DNA of 64,000 bases from CAVWDU01 sp963840725 (GTDB lineage: Bacteria > Pseudomonadota > Gammaproteobacteria > Pseudomonadales > Halieaceae), in contig CAWIZY010000016.1 in assembly GCA_963840725.1 (NCBI GenBank), positions 682,001-746,000 on the forward strand, in the 5' to 3' direction. The notes below the pieces were generated by a model. It saw only the letters and a program-made list of their open reading frames with translations, did no database searches and had not been told where the DNA came from. Shown in pieces: positions 26,959 through 36,321 of this stretch. Numbering within the stretch: the first letter of the stretch is position 1; every line of letters starts with the position of its first letter. The translations under genes and the position numbers were made by a program.

Positions 26959-28223
26959 CGGTCAACAACGCTGGACTGGCTGCCGAACAGGAACGCGGCC
27001 AGCGCGCCGTGTTCTGTGGCCTCACTTCGATTGTCTGGATGCACCGCAAGATTCAGGATGCTTTCTTCCTGGTGGTCGGCTCGCGTACCTGCTCCCATCT
27101 GCTGCAGTCAGCCGCAGGCGTGATGATTTTCGCCGAACCCCGCTTTGCCACTGCGGTTCTGCAGGACAAAGATCTGGCCGGCATGGCCGATTGCAACGAG
27201 GAACTGGATCGTGTGGTTGGCCAGGTGATCGAGCGGCGACCCGAAATCAACACCATTTTCCTGGTGAGCTCCTGCCCCTCGGAAGTGATCAAGCTGGATC
27301 TCGGCAACGCTGCCGAGCGACTGGCTAAAAAGCATGCAGGCAAAGTGCGCTTCGTCGATTTTTCCGGAAGTGGCATCGAGACAACGTTTACCCAGGGCGA
27401 GGACAGCTGTCTCAACAGCCTGGTGCGGGAACTGCCAGCACCGGATACTACGGAACCCTCGTTACTGGTTGTCGGCACCTTGGCCGATGTTGTTGAAGAC
27501 CAGTTCAAGCGACTGTTCGATGCACTCGGTATCGGTCCAATAAGGTTTTTTCCAGGGCGTCGGGCGGGGGATTTGCCCGCTGTCGGCCCTGGCACCCAGG
27601 TGCTGCTGGCTCAGCCGTGGCTGAACGAGACTGCCCGGTCGCTGGAGCAACGGGGCGCCACATTGCTCTCTGCGCCCTACCCGCTCGGTGCCGACGGCAC
27701 GCGCGCCTGGTTTCAGGCAGCCGCGGACGTGTGGAAGGTCGATGCTGCCAAATTTGAAGACGTTATTTCACCCGGATACTCGCGCGCCCGCCGCGCACTG
27801 GCACCGCACCTGGAAAAACTGCAGGGACTGCGAGTCAGCTTTTTGCCCGATTCACAACTGGAAGTTCCCCTGGCCAGATTTCTGCAGAGCGAATGCGGTA
27901 TGGACCTGCTGGAGATCGGTACACCATTCTTTGACAGGCGCCTGCTGGCCGCCGAACTGTCACTGCTCAATGGCGAACCCCGACTCACCGAGGGGCAGGA
28001 CCTGGACCCGCAACTGGACCGCGTAAAAGCCGACCGCCCCGACCTCACCGTGTGCGGTTTGGGTATCGCCAACCCGCTGGAAGCACTGGGTCTGCGCACC
28101 AAATGGTCGATCGAACTGGTGTTCACTCCGATACAGGGGTTTGATCAGGCTGGCGATCTTGCGGGCCTGTTTACCCGACCGCTTAATCGCCGGGCGCGGC
28201 TGGGAGCCTTTCAATGGAGCTGA
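26936..28223 (+). CDS. bchN: Light-independent protochlorophyllide reductase subunit N (start region out of frame)
   Basis: BchN binds the [4Fe-4S] cluster shared with BchB and forms the catalytic NB component. The continuous frame from GTG 27009 begins at VFCGLTSIVWMHRKIQDAFFLVVG, which is normally preceded by about 20 residues; the residues ERGQRA just upstream are also family-like. The likely ATG (26936, MSAVLVSDGQQ), overlapping the bchF end, is one base out of frame, so a 1-nt indel lies between 26940 and 27000. The remaining 404 residues are intact, with Cys ligands at CGLTS, SRTCSHLLQS and SSCPSE. It overlaps bchB by 10 bp. Confidence 0.92.
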
Positions 28224-29767
28224 CGTTCTGGACATATGAGGGTCCTCCTCATATCGGCGCAATCCGGGTAGCCACGAGCATGGAGGGCGTGCACCTGTTG
28301 CTGCATTCGCCCCAGGGCGATACCTATGCCGATCTGTTGTTCACTATGATCGAACGCGACCAGAAACGGCCACCGGTCACCTACACCACCTTTCAGGCGC
28401 GCGATCTTGGCGGGGACACGGCAGAGCTGGTCACACGCACCGCAAAAGCCGCCTGCGACCGGTTCCAGCCCCAGGTATTGCTGGTGGGGGATTCCTGTAC
28501 CGCCGAACTCATTCAGGACCAGCCGGGCACCCTCGTGGGTGGCTCAGGCCTGCCCGCGCCGGTGATAGCTCTGGAGATGCAGGCCTATTCCCGGAAGGAG
28601 AACTGGGGAGCCAACGAAACATTTTACGCGCTGGTGCGCGGCCTGTTGTCAAAGTCCATTCCCGCACCCGGCACCGCAGCGCCCCCCGTGAGAGATCCCC
28701 AGCGCCGCCCCTCCGTCAACCTGCTGGGGCCGACCTCTCTGGGTTTTCGCTGCCGCGATGACGTGGTTGAGATAAGCCGGTTGCTGGAGAGCGTCGGGGT
28801 GGATGTCAATGTTGTGGCTCCCGCCGGCGCAAGCCCCAGAGATCTATTGCGACTTCCCCTGGCAGATGCCAACGTCTGTCTTTATCCGGAGGTAGCCGAT
28901 ACCACCTGCGACTGGTTACAGCGCCACTTCAAGCAACCGATTGTCAAGACAGTACCCATTGGCGTTGGCGCCACCCGGGATTTTCTGACGGAACTGGCTG
29001 AAGTAACCGGCATAGACGTGGGCCAGGTCAATGAAGATGCACTGTGCCGTCTGCCCTGGTACTCGAAGTCGGTCGATTCGACTTACCTCACAGGCAAGCG
29101 GGTATTCATTTTCGCCGATGCCACCCACGCGGTGGCAGCGGCACGTATTGCCACCGAGGAACTGGGTTTTGAAGTTGTAGGGCTGGGCACCTACTCCCGC
29201 GAGCAGGCCCGCGCTGTTCGCGCCATGGCCAAGGAACTGGGCCTCGAGGCGCTAATCAGTGACAACTATCTGGAGGTCGAACGCGAGGTGGCAAGACTGC
29301 AACCAGAACTGGTCCTCGGCACGCAGATGGAACGCCATATCGCCAAGCGCCTCGGCATCGGCTGTGCGGTAATTTCCACACCAGCCCATGTGCAGGACTA
29401 TCCGGCGCGGTATTCACCGCAAATGGGTTTTGAAGGTGCCAACGTCATTTTTGACACCTGGGTGCATCCGCTGATGATGGGCCTGGAGGAACACCTGCTG
29501 GCCATGTTCCGTGAAGACTTCGAGTTCAATGAAACCGTGACCGCCTCGCATCTGGGCGGCACCGCTGTAACCGCACCGACCCAGACGGACGATACAGCAG
29601 TGGAAGACCTCAGCTGGGACACGGCAGCGGAAAAAGAATTGAAAAAAATCCCGTTCTTTGTGCGGGGGAAGGCGCGACGCAACACCGAGCGCTTTGCTAC
29701 AGAGCGGGGCATGGCAAAGATAGACGTGGAGACGCTGTATGAAGCGAAAGCACACTACAGCAGCTAA
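28214..29767 (+). CDS. bchB: Light-independent protochlorophyllide reductase subunit B
   Basis: 517 residues, full length. The N-terminus ELTFWTYEGPPHIGAIRVATSM and the later CTAELIQDQPG, plus the C-terminal 'A..ELKKIPFFVRGKARRNTERFA' domain are diagnostic of BchB/ChlB. With BchN it reduces ring D of protochlorophyllide in a nitrogenase-like reaction fed by BchL. It follows bchN with a 10-bp overlap; bchH, which usually follows, is missing. Confidence 0.97.
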   Translation: MELTFWTYEGPPHIGAIRVATSMEGVHLLLHSPQGDTYADLLFTMIERDQKRPPVTYTTFQARDLGGDTAELVTRTAKAACDRFQPQVLLVGDSCTAELIQDQPGTLVGGSGLPAPVIALEMQAYSRKENWGANETFYALVRGLLSKSIPAPGTAAPPVRDPQRRPSVNLLGPTSLGFRCRDDVVEISRLLESVGVDVNVVAPAGASPRDLLRLPLADANVCLYPEVADTTCDWLQRHFKQPIVKTVPIGVGATRDFLTELAEVTGIDVGQVNEDALCRLPWYSKSVDSTYLTGKRVFIFADATHAVAAARIATEELGFEVVGLGTYSREQARAVRAMAKELGLEALISDNYLEVEREVARLQPELVLGTQMERHIAKRLGIGCAVISTPAHVQDYPARYSPQMGFEGANVIFDTWVHPLMMGLEEHLLAMFREDFEFNETVTASHLGGTAVTAPTQTDDTAVEDLSWDTAAEKELKKIPFFVRGKARRNTERFATERGMAKIDVETLYEAKAHYSS

Positions 29768-30142
29768 ACCCACCCCCACCGGGTTGGCCGTTATCTTACG
29801 GCCGCTCAGGTCGCGTTGGGGCATTCAATCGCCCGGCGTGGATTCGCCCGGCGTGGATTCGCCCGGCGTGGATTCGCCCGGCGTGGATTCGCCCGGCGTG
29901 GATTCGCCCGCCATGCACAAAGCATCGCGGCAGCGAAGCGCAACACCAGTGATCGACAGGCATCGTTGCAATCAGCTTACCGCGCGTGGCTCGAGTCAAT
30001 CAGCGAATTCAGCTCAGCATAGCCCAGGCTATCAGCAGCAACATTTATCCAGTGACCTCGAAGACTCACCCCTGGCTGCCCTGCGGCAGACTGGCGGTGA
30101 TCTCGGGATTCGGCTTCAGGGCATACCAGTAGAGGTGGCAAA
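29768..30142 (+). other. bchB-bchL gap: tandem repeat and likely bchH scar
   Basis: This 375-bp stretch sits where a bchH of about 3.7 kb is expected. It contains five copies of a 15-bp repeat (29831-29905), about 120 bp without recognised coding sequence, and a reading-frame end that resembles the C-terminus of BchH. Confidence 0.7.
29831..29905 (+). repeat. 15-bp tandem repeat (5 copies) at the bchH position
   Basis: Five perfect copies of GCCCGGCGTGGATTC and a partial sixth stand about 65 bp after the bchB stop. Confidence 0.95.
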
Positions 30143-30146
30143 TTGA
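30030..30146 (+). pseudogene. Possible C-terminal remnant of Mg-chelatase subunit BchH
   Basis: The 38 codons ending at the TGA at 30144-30146 read ...DSPLAALRQTGGDLGIRLQGI.... BchH proteins typically end with a pattern like 'xLAALRxAGxxLEDRLEGI', so this looks like the last residues of a deleted bchH. It abuts the bchL start (TTGA overlap), as an intact bchH would. The match is from memory and short, so confidence is moderate. Confidence 0.4.
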
Positions 30147-31051
30147 ATCAGATGACAACAATACCGGTGCAAACCGTAGATCCGGGCGACGGCGATGGCG
30201 ATGGCAGCCTTCAAGTTCATCTCGATGATGATATCGCGATTGACAAGGCAAAGGTTTTCGCTGTGTACGGAAAGGGCGGAATAGGTAAAAGCACGACCTC
30301 CTCCAACCTCTCGGTCGCCTTTTCAATGCTGGGCAAGCGCGTGTTACAGATTGGTTGCGACCCCAAGCACGACTCCACGTTCACCTTGACCAAGGCCCTG
30401 ATGCCTACGGTGATCGACGTGCTCGAATCGGTCGACTTCCACCCCGAGGAACTGCGGCCTGAAGATTATATGTACGAAGGCTACAACGGGGTCATGTGTG
30501 TCGAGGCTGGTGGTCCACCCGCGGGTACCGGCTGCGGCGGTTATGTTGTCGGCCAGACCGTGAAGCTGCTTAAGCAACACCACCTGCTGGAAGAAGCTGA
30601 TGTCGTAATATTCGATGTCCTGGGGGACGTGGTCTGTGGCGGCTTCGCCTCTCCACTGCAGCACGCCGAGCGAGCGCTGGTGGTTACCGCTAACGACTTC
30701 GACTCGATTTTCGCCATGAACCGCATCGCTACGGCGATTGGAGCGAAATCGAAAAACTACCCGGTGCGCGTGGGCGGCGTCATCGCCAATCGCAGTGCCG
30801 CCACCGATGAGATAGACCGCTTTAATGATGCAGTGGGATTGAAGCGCCTGGCGCACTTTCCGGACCTGGACATCATTCGTCGCAGTCGTCTGAAAAAATC
30901 GACCCTGTTCGAAATGGCAGACGGCGACGGCCTGGCAGAGGTCAAGCAGGAATACATCAACCTGGCACAGTCTCTGTGGGACGGCACCGACGAATTGGAT
31001 GTCAAGCCCATGAAAGACCGGGACCTGTTCGACTTCCTTGGATTCGACTGA
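30143..31051 (+). CDS. bchL: Light-independent protochlorophyllide reductase iron protein BchL
   Basis: 302 residues, NifH-like. P-loop GKGGIGKSTTSSN, and the two bridging cluster cysteines in GTGCGGYVV and DVVCGGFAS. BchL hydrolyses ATP and passes electrons to BchNB. The TTG at 30143 has GAGG seven bases upstream; an ATG at 30152 is the alternative start. A run of GD codons (DGDGDGS) near the N-terminus is unusual for the family. The stop overlaps the bchM ATG. Confidence 0.97.
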   Translation: MNQMTTIPVQTVDPGDGDGDGSLQVHLDDDIAIDKAKVFAVYGKGGIGKSTTSSNLSVAFSMLGKRVLQIGCDPKHDSTFTLTKALMPTVIDVLESVDFHPEELRPEDYMYEGYNGVMCVEAGGPPAGTGCGGYVVGQTVKLLKQHHLLEEADVVIFDVLGDVVCGGFASPLQHAERALVVTANDFDSIFAMNRIATAIGAKSKNYPVRVGGVIANRSAATDEIDRFNDAVGLKRLAHFPDLDIIRRSRLKKSTLFEMADGDGLAEVKQEYINLAQSLWDGTDELDVKPMKDRDLFDFLGFD

Positions 31052-31752
31052 TGCTGGCATCGGACTACGAACAGCGTCGCTCCGAACTGGAGACCTATTT
31101 TGACCGCACAGCGGTAGATGCCTGGTCGCGCCTCACCACCGACGAACCGGTGAGTCGTATTCGCCAAACCGTGCGCGAGGGCCGCGATCAGGTCCGTTCG
31201 ACGCTGCTCAACTGGCTACCCGCCGACCTGACCGGCCGACGCGTCCTCGATGCGGGCTGCGGAACCGGCGCATTCGCGGTGGAGGCCGCGCTGCGTGGTG
31301 CCGAAGTGGTCGCCATGGACCTGTCAGCGACACTGATTGAACTGGCACAGGAGCGCCTACCCCCCGAGCTTACCGGGGGCCGAATCACGTTCATGGTCGG
31401 CGACATGTCCACGCCTGACATTGGCGAATTCGATCACGTGGTGGCGATGGATTCGCTGATCCACTATCAATTGGATGATGTGATTCAAGTGCTGGGCGAG
31501 ATGACCGCGAAGACGCGCCATAGCGTGGTCTTCACCTTTGCACCGCGCACCCTGCTGCTGGATACCATGTGGGCCGTGGGCAAACTGTTTCCCAAGAGTG
31601 ATCGTTCTCCCGCGATTGTGCCCGTGGCCGAGAGCAAACTGCGCAACCGGCTGGAGAATGATTTCGCTACGGGAGGGTGGCAAAGCGGCCGCTCCCTGCG
31701 CGTGAATCGTGGCTTTTACATTTCCCAGGCCTTCGAGTTAAACAGACAGTGA
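31051..31752 (+). CDS. bchM: Mg-protoporphyrin IX O-methyltransferase BchM
   Basis: 233 residues from the ATG at 31051, which overlaps the bchL stop (TGATG type). SAM-binding motif VLDAGCGTGAFAVEAA, then MDLSATLIELAQ, DHVVAMDSLIHYQ and the C-terminal FYISQAFELNR, all typical of BchM. It methylates the C13 propionate of Mg-protoporphyrin IX before the AcsF cyclase step. Confidence 0.96.
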   Translation: MLASDYEQRRSELETYFDRTAVDAWSRLTTDEPVSRIRQTVREGRDQVRSTLLNWLPADLTGRRVLDAGCGTGAFAVEAALRGAEVVAMDLSATLIELAQERLPPELTGGRITFMVGDMSTPDIGEFDHVVAMDSLIHYQLDDVIQVLGEMTAKTRHSVVFTFAPRTLLLDTMWAVGKLFPKSDRSPAIVPVAESKLRNRLENDFATGGWQSGRSLRVNRGFYISQAFELNRQ

Positions 31753-33179
31753 CGGACGTGCCCGCCAATAAACCCCGGCTTATGCGGATAAGCGCACGCT
31801 TCCTTCCGTTCGCGGATGCGGCTACCGGCGATCTCCCCATGGGCCGAATTCTGCGCCTGTCCCTGTTTCAGATTTCCGTTGGTATGGCCGTGGTATTGCT
31901 CAATGGCACGCTCAACCGGGTGATGGTCATTGAGCTGGGACAGGCGGCCTGGCTGGTTTCCCTGATGGTGTCACTGCCATTGCTGTTTGCCCCCCTGCGC
32001 GCATTGATCGGCTTCCGCTCTGATCACCACCGCTCCGTGCTGGGCTGGCGCAGAGTGCCCTATATCTGGTTTGGCACCCTCAGTCAGTTTGGCGGGTTTG
32101 CCATCATGCCCTTTGCACTGCTGGTGATGACCGACCCGACTGCCGGGGGGCCTGCCTGGCTGGGGCCAGCGACCTCCGCACTGGCGTTTCTGCTGGTGGG
32201 GGCTGGCCTGCATACGGTGCAGACCGCAGGACTCGCACTGGCGACGGACCTGTCCACAGACGCACAGCGTCCCCGGGTTGTGGCGCTACTCTATGTGATG
32301 CTGCTGGTGGGCATGATCGTCAGCTCATTGGGTTTCGCCTTTATCCTCGACGAATTTACCCAGGTGCGACTTATTCGCGTCATCCAGGGCGCGGCTCTGC
32401 TGACCATGGTACTGAATCTCATTGCCCTGTGGCGGCAGGAGAGTCGCAACCCGGCGCTGACCCAGCCCGACCGGATTCGGCCCGGCTTCAGAGAGTCGTG
32501 GCAAGCGCTGTGCAGCCAGGGCCGCACACCGCGACTGTTGCTGGCAGTCGGCCTCGGATCACTGGGCTTCGGTATGCAGGATATCCTGCTGGAACCCTAT
32601 GGCGGCGAAGTACTCGGCCTGTCAGTAGGCGCAACCACAGGTCTGACAGCGATCCTCTGTCTCGGCATGCTGGCAGCATTCGCCCTGGCATCCCGATTAT
32701 TGAGCGAGGGCCAGGACCCCTTGCGCCTGGCAGGTTATGGCGCCGTGGTCGGCATCTTTGCCTTCGCAGCGGTCGTCATGGCGGCCCCGATCAATTCCCC
32801 CGGCCTGTTTCGTCTCGGCACCTGCCTGATCGGCATGGGAGGCGGACTTTTTGCCATTGGCACCCTCACCGCAGCCATGGAATTGGGCAAACAGGGCAGT
32901 GCCGGATTGGCACTGGGCGCCTGGGGCGCGGTTCAAGCCACCGCCACTGGCGTGGCGATTGCTGCCGGTGGAGCCCTGCGCGACAGCGTGGGTCATCTGG
33001 CAGCCACAGGCAGTCTCGGAACCACCCTGACCGGACCCGCGGTCGGTTATGGCGCCGTTTACTACCTGGAAATACTGGTCCTGTTCATGGCTTTGGCCGT
33101 GATCGGTCCTCTGGTTCGACGCAGTGGAGAAACCGGCGAAAAACTGCCGGCTTTCTACCTCGGCGATATTCCGCAATGA
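31749..33179 (+). CDS. lhaA: LhaA, light-harvesting 1 assembly factor (PucC family)
   Basis: 476 residues from the GTG at 31749, which overlaps the bchM stop (GTGA). Twelve-helix major-facilitator-type protein of the BCH/PucC family: 'LFQISVGMAVVLLNGTLNRVMVIEL', 'IGFRSDHHRSVLGWRRVPYIWFGTL', 'GMQDILLEPYGGEVLGLSVG'. LhaA helps LH1 assembly, probably by delivering bacteriochlorophyll. Directly upstream of puhA, the usual arrangement. Confidence 0.95.
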   Translation: MTDVPANKPRLMRISARFLPFADAATGDLPMGRILRLSLFQISVGMAVVLLNGTLNRVMVIELGQAAWLVSLMVSLPLLFAPLRALIGFRSDHHRSVLGWRRVPYIWFGTLSQFGGFAIMPFALLVMTDPTAGGPAWLGPATSALAFLLVGAGLHTVQTAGLALATDLSTDAQRPRVVALLYVMLLVGMIVSSLGFAFILDEFTQVRLIRVIQGAALLTMVLNLIALWRQESRNPALTQPDRIRPGFRESWQALCSQGRTPRLLLAVGLGSLGFGMQDILLEPYGGEVLGLSVGATTGLTAILCLGMLAAFALASRLLSEGQDPLRLAGYGAVVGIFAFAAVVMAAPINSPGLFRLGTCLIGMGGGLFAIGTLTAAMELGKQGSAGLALGAWGAVQATATGVAIAAGGALRDSVGHLAATGSLGTTLTGPAVGYGAVYYLEILVLFMALAVIGPLVRRSGETGEKLPAFYLGDIPQ

Positions 33180-33204
33180 CAGGAGCCTAACAGGAGGTTC
33201 AACC

Positions 33205-33969
33205 ATGGGTACAGGCGCAATAACAGACTACCTCGACGTAGCCCAACTGACGCTTTATGCGTTTTGGATATTTTTCTTTCTGCTGGTGCTTTATTTGCAC
33301 CGGGAGAGCAAACGTGAGGGCTATCCACTGGAAACCAAGTACAAACGCCCCATAGATGTGGTGGGTTTCCCCGGCATGCCGGCGCCCAAGACATTCGTGC
33401 TGCCCCATGGCGGTGGCACCCGGGTCGTGCCGCGCAAGGAGCCCGAGCGCACGGATATCGAGATGGTTGGTCCGGCGGTTGGCGGCATGCCCATCAACAC
33501 GGGCGCCAACCCCATGCAGGATAGCCTGGGGCCAGGCTCCTATGCCATCCGGCCCGACACGCCGGACCTGACTCACGAGGGTATTCCCAAGATAGTCCCC
33601 CTGCGCGTGGCGACCGATTTCACGGTAGAACACCGCGATCCGGACCCCCGCGGCAAGCCGGTCTATGGTATCGATGGCGAGGTCGGTGCCACCGTGGTGG
33701 ACATCTGGGTAGACCGCAGTGAACCCCAGATTCGTTACTTTGAGCTGGAGGCTGACGGCAACCGCGTCATGCTGCCGTTTACTTTCTCCAAGATCAGCGG
33801 CAAGGACGGCAGTGTGACAGTTCACTCGGTGAAGGCTGAGCACCTGGCGGGCGCCCCCGGGACGGCCAACCCCGATCAGATCACTCTGCAGGAAGAGGAT
33901 CGCATTTGCGGCTACTACGGCGGCGGGTACCTCTATGCGCTTGATTCCCGCACGGAGCCACTGATATGA
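33205..33969 (+). CDS. puhA: Reaction centre H subunit PuhA
   Basis: 254 residues from the ATG at 33205, preceded by a consensus AGGAGG site. One N-terminal transmembrane helix (LTLYAFWIFFFLLVLYLHRESKREGYPLE) is followed by the cytoplasmic PRC-barrel-type domain with 'GFPGMPAPKTFVLPHGG' and 'ITLQEEDRICGYYGGGYLYA'. The subunit caps the PufL/M heterodimer. It overlaps puhB by 4 bp. Confidence 0.97.
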   Translation: MGTGAITDYLDVAQLTLYAFWIFFFLLVLYLHRESKREGYPLETKYKRPIDVVGFPGMPAPKTFVLPHGGGTRVVPRKEPERTDIEMVGPAVGGMPINTGANPMQDSLGPGSYAIRPDTPDLTHEGIPKIVPLRVATDFTVEHRDPDPRGKPVYGIDGEVGATVVDIWVDRSEPQIRYFELEADGNRVMLPFTFSKISGKDGSVTVHSVKAEHLAGAPGTANPDQITLQEEDRICGYYGGGYLYALDSRTEPLI

Positions 33970-34646
33970 ACGAGTATGAATACGAACCGATTCCCGGCCT
34001 GCCGGAGGAACTCCCCCCGGGCGAGTCCATCGTCTGGCAGGGCAAGCCTGACTGGCGTGCGCTTGCCGTACGTGCATTCCACGTCAGAAAAGTCTTCTGT
34101 TACTTTGCCCTGCTGCTCGCATGGTTTCTGGCGACCCAATGGGGGGAAGGCATCAGCAACGCCGGCATGATGACAGGCGCGGTCTGGACCCTGTTATTGG
34201 GCACGGCCGCCATGGTCATTCTCGGCCTGCTGGCATGGGCTAACGCCCGCTCTACGGTATACACGCTCACCAATGAGCGCCTGGTGCTGCGCTTCGGTGT
34301 GGCCCTGCCTATGATGATTAACCTGCCCCTGGAAAAACTTGAGGCTGCGAATCTGGTGACCTACGGCAATGCAGGCCTTGGAGACATTGCCCTGACACTG
34401 GAAGAGGGTCAGCGTATCTCCTACGCCGCTATCTGGCCGCATGCACGCCCCTGGCACATTTCCCGAGTCCAGCCCATGCTCAGAGGCCTGCCGGACGCTG
34501 CCAGTGTGGCGGCTCAGCTCGCTGAGCAGGTAGCGGCAGGGAGCAGCACTGCCGTTGATATCGCAATCGCAACACCCGACCGAACCCGGTCCACCCCAGC
34601 GCCTGGCCACGTTGGCAACTTCAATGATGCAGCACTCAGCGGCTGA
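33966..34646 (+). CDS. puhB: Photosynthetic complex assembly protein PuhB
   Basis: 226 residues. N-terminal 'EPIPGLPEELPPGESIVWQGKPDWRALA' and two or three hydrophobic helices followed by a bPH-like 'YTLTNERLVLRFGVALPM.INLPL.KLEAANL' domain are typical of PuhB, a membrane protein needed for reaction-centre assembly. The ATG overlaps the puhA stop. Confidence 0.94.
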   Translation: MNEYEYEPIPGLPEELPPGESIVWQGKPDWRALAVRAFHVRKVFCYFALLLAWFLATQWGEGISNAGMMTGAVWTLLLGTAAMVILGLLAWANARSTVYTLTNERLVLRFGVALPMMINLPLEKLEAANLVTYGNAGLGDIALTLEEGQRISYAAIWPHARPWHISRVQPMLRGLPDAASVAAQLAEQVAAGSSTAVDIAIATPDRTRSTPAPGHVGNFNDAALSG

Positions 34647-34657
34647 GGAATTTCGTC

Positions 34658-35116
34658 ATGATTACCACCAAGACATTCGACAAACTCACCCCTGTCATAC
34701 TGTTCGGCACTATAGCTATCGCGCTATTCCTGGTCAGTATCGCACGGGTAACGGGTTACAAGGATGTTGTCGATGCCAGTGCAGAAGCTCAGGTTGTGGC
34801 TAGTTGCGATCTGGTCTTTGAAGACAGGCCGGCAGGCGCCATTCATGTATACAACCTTGAGGACGGACGCCTGCTGGAGCGTTTTGAGCGCGGCAATGGC
34901 AGTTTTGTGCGCGGCGTCATGCGCAGTATGACCCGGGAGCGTCGCAGCGATCAGTTGGGCGCCGAGGCCGCGCCTTTCCGCCTGACCCGCCACAGCAATG
35001 GCGCCCTGACGATCCGGGACCAGGCCACTGGCAGGGAAATTTTTCTCAATGCCTTTGGCGTGACCAATGCCGACGCCTTCGCCCGGTTGCTGTCCGCCAG
35101 CCAGTCGACGACCTGA
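34658..35116 (+). CDS. puhC: Photosynthetic complex assembly protein PuhC
   Basis: 152 residues with one N-terminal transmembrane helix (VILFGTIAIALFLVSIARVTG) and the PuhC domain 'FEDRPAGAIHVYN.EDGRLLE.F..G..GFVRGV.R...R.R' and 'LTIRDQATGREI.LNAFG..N...FA.LL'. PuhC supports the organisation of the reaction centre-LH1 core. It lies 11 bp after puhB. Confidence 0.93.
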   Translation: MITTKTFDKLTPVILFGTIAIALFLVSIARVTGYKDVVDASAEAQVVASCDLVFEDRPAGAIHVYNLEDGRLLERFERGNGSFVRGVMRSMTRERRSDQLGAEAAPFRLTRHSNGALTIRDQATGREIFLNAFGVTNADAFARLLSASQSTT

Positions 35117-35146
35117 GCGCGGTAATCATGGCGGCTGCCAACTGAG

Positions 35147-36001
35147 ATGGAATATTTGACTGCATTGCTCGTTACCGTGTTTGGCTGGTGGTTCAGCACC
35201 GGACTTATACTGTTGCTAAACCATCTCCCGGTGCGCACGCATCGGTGGAGCATGGCTGTTTTGTCCATATTTTGTCTAGTTACGTTTCATCAAATTCTCT
35301 TCACCAGCGCAGACACTTCAATGAGCGCTGCACTGCTGGCCTATGGCCAGGCACTGGTCATCTGGGGCTGGCTTGAGATGGGCTACCTGATGGGGTTCGT
35401 TACCGGCCCGAGCGATCGCACCTGTCCCCCTGATGCGACGGGCTGGCACCGTTTCAGCCTTGCGCTCAAGACCAGCCTTTACCATGAACTCCTGGTCGTC
35501 GTGGTGATTTTAGCCGTCATCGCGCGCACGGCGGGGAACCCAAATCAGGTGACTGCACTGTGTTGCGCAACCCTGTGGCTGATGCGTTGGAGCGCCAAAC
35601 TGAACCTCTTTCTTGGGGTGCGAAACTTCCATGCCGACTGGCTCCCCAAGAGCCAGCGCTACCTCGCCAGCTATATAAACCAGAGTCATATCAACGCCTT
35701 ACTGCCTTTCTCAGTCCTACTCGGGTCGGGCTTTTCGGCCTACTTTTTTTTCCTGGCTGCGCAGGGCAGCACCGGTGCCGAGACCGCCGGAGACTTCATC
35801 GTTGGCCTGCTGCTTGCGCTGGCTGTCATCGAACACCTGTTCCTGATCCTGCCGTTTAATGATTCCAGATTATGGCAGTGGGCATTGACCGCAGCCGCGG
35901 CCTTCAAACCGGCCAAAGCACCGGTAAAAGACCGGACCACCCGCTTCGGTATCGAGACGGGAATCAGGAAACCACGGGTCGCCGAGCAGGCCGGGAGGTA
36001 G
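35147..36001 (+). CDS. puhE: PuhE (DUF3623 membrane protein)
   Basis: 284 residues with about seven transmembrane helices. Blocks 'FGWWFSTGLILLLN.LP..TH', 'WGWLEMGYLMGFVTGP', 'ELLVVVVILAVIA...GNPNQV' and 'RWSAKLNLFLGVRNFHADWLPKSQRYLASY' identify the PuhE family, conserved in photosynthesis clusters and implicated in modulating bacteriochlorophyll levels. It is normally followed by acsF; here hemN follows after 320 bp. Confidence 0.93.
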   Translation: MEYLTALLVTVFGWWFSTGLILLLNHLPVRTHRWSMAVLSIFCLVTFHQILFTSADTSMSAALLAYGQALVIWGWLEMGYLMGFVTGPSDRTCPPDATGWHRFSLALKTSLYHELLVVVVILAVIARTAGNPNQVTALCCATLWLMRWSAKLNLFLGVRNFHADWLPKSQRYLASYINQSHINALLPFSVLLGSGFSAYFFFLAAQGSTGAETAGDFIVGLLLALAVIEHLFLILPFNDSRLWQWALTAAAAFKPAKAPVKDRTTRFGIETGIRKPRVAEQAGR

Positions 36002-36321
36002 ACGGTAGAAGTTCTGTCGCCACAATCCTAGAGGCAAGACAGCGATGTTTGACGCCGCGTGTGAACCGGTCTAATCTGCATTCCACGGCAGAAAATGTTG
36101 AATTCCCCAAGGTTTGTCCGGTTGATGGTCAACGTCAAACGGCACCAGACGGTCTTCGCTTCCACGCTGCCCAGGCCCGAAACATTCATCGATTCGGGTG
36201 CACAGGTGAGCATACATGCTAGAGAGCACTGACCCGCCGGAGAACACTTCTGATCTGATATCCAGTTCGGTGGGACAGACACAAAGATCATAACGGTAAT
36301 GGCCAAGCGCTCAGCAACACG
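36002..36321 (+). other. puhE-hemN gap, possibly holding the disrupted 5' end of hemN
   Basis: No intact gene is seen. Full-length HemN has about 50 more residues before the conserved YVHLPFC block than the GTG start at 36322 gives, so the 5' end of hemN may lie here with frame breaks. A short frame starts at ATG 36217. The acsF gene, usual at this position, is elsewhere. Confidence 0.45.

Noticed and set aside
29831..29905. Tandem array as a CRISPR
   Set aside because: Units of 15 bp are contiguous with no spacers and no cas genes are nearby; the same holds for the other arrays.
29739..30146. 135-codon plus-strand frame containing five DSPGV repeats
   Set aside because: It starts inside bchB in another frame and its middle is just the 15-bp tandem repeat; only its last 38 codons, as a bchH remnant, look meaningful.
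32429..33190. 253-codon plus-strand frame inside lhaA
   Set aside because: It is an alternate-frame shadow of lhaA, rich in R, G, H, P, without recognisable domains.
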